From Actinomycetota bacterium (GTDB lineage Bacteria > Actinomycetota > Humimicrobiia > Humimicrobiales > Humimicrobiaceae), in NCBI GenBank assembly GCA_016783985.1, contig JADHVM010000049.1:1-7042 (forward strand): a stretch of DNA of 7,042 nt, written 5' to 3'. The notes under the pieces were generated by a model. The model was not told the DNA's origin. It did no database searches and was given only the letters and a program-made list of their open reading frames with translations. A program made the translations under genes and the position numbers. Of this stretch, positions 6,907 through 7,042 are shown one piece after another. The first letter of the stretch is position 1, and every line of letters starts with the position of its first letter.

Positions 6907-7042
6907 ATGAGTAAAAAAAGAGAAGAGAATAAGAGCATAGTGAGCCACCTTCCTGATGGAATCTTCAGAGAACTCTTTGAAAGTGATATAGATCCCATTG
7001 TCATTATGGACAAAAACCATATAGCCATTTATATAAACAAAT
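6907..7042 (+). CDS. PAS-domain signalling protein, N-terminus only (3' truncated by window)
   Basis: The frame is open from ATG 6907 to the window end (45 codons), with an in-frame TAG at 6892 upstream, so this is the first possible ATG. The protein begins with a charged, basic leader (MSKKREENK) and then ELFESDIDPIVIMDKNHIAIYINK. This pattern (a helix, then D-P-I-V-I-M-D-x-x-x-x-I-x-Y-x-N) is the usual beginning of a PAS sensory domain. There is no signal peptide or membrane segment so far, suggesting a cytoplasmic sensor. The output domain (histidine kinase, GGDEF, HD-GYP or an enhancer-binding regulator) lies beyond the window and cannot be guessed. No Shine-Dalgarno sequence is obvious before the ATG. 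Confidence 0.6.
   Translation, partial: MSKKREENKSIVSHLPDGIFRELFESDIDPIVIMDKNHIAIYINK

Overview
The window is AT-rich bacterial DNA with all recognisable genes on the + strand. The gene families, a CCA-encoding tRNA and a lipobox-type signal peptide point to a low-GC anaerobic bacterium. A Firmicutes-like lineage such as the Halanaerobiales would fit, but this is only a tentative inference because no marker gene is present.

Region 1 (1-4451) is the distal part of a peptide/nickel-class (Dpp/Opp) ABC importer operon. It holds the 3' part of a DppC-type permease, the two ATPases DppD and DppF, and a lipoprotein of substrate-binding protein (SBP) family 5. The permease partner and any conventional binding protein would lie upstream, outside the window. 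The lipoprotein is the most unusual feature. After a normal lipoprotein signal and acidic tether it begins with the C-terminal half of an SBP_bac_5 fold. It then runs through a short Gly/Ser/acidic linker into the mature N-terminal half, and stops where the C-terminal half would normally begin. One full domain equivalent is present, but in circularly permuted order, with the break near the first inter-lobe crossover.

Region 2 (4452-4942) is non-coding apart from a complete tRNA-Leu(GAG). A good sigma-70-type promoter lies ahead of the tRNA, preceded by two identical 10-bp AT palindromes. A short tRNA T-arm-like remnant lies downstream.

Region 3 (4943-6802) encodes an APC-superfamily amino acid permease with a cytoplasmic C-terminal domain related to PTS EIIA of the fructose/mannitol type. 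At the position where this domain normally carries its phosphorylated histidine (in a G-x-A-x-P-H motif), this protein reads Gly-Val-Ala-Cys-Leu-Ser, so the domain probably cannot be phosphorylated.

Region 4 (6803-7042) is a short AT-rich spacer with a possible promoter, then the start of a gene whose N-terminus looks like a PAS sensory domain. It is cut by the window edge.

The window therefore combines peptide uptake, amino-acid transport and the start of a sensory protein. Several start codons have no obvious Shine-Dalgarno sequence.
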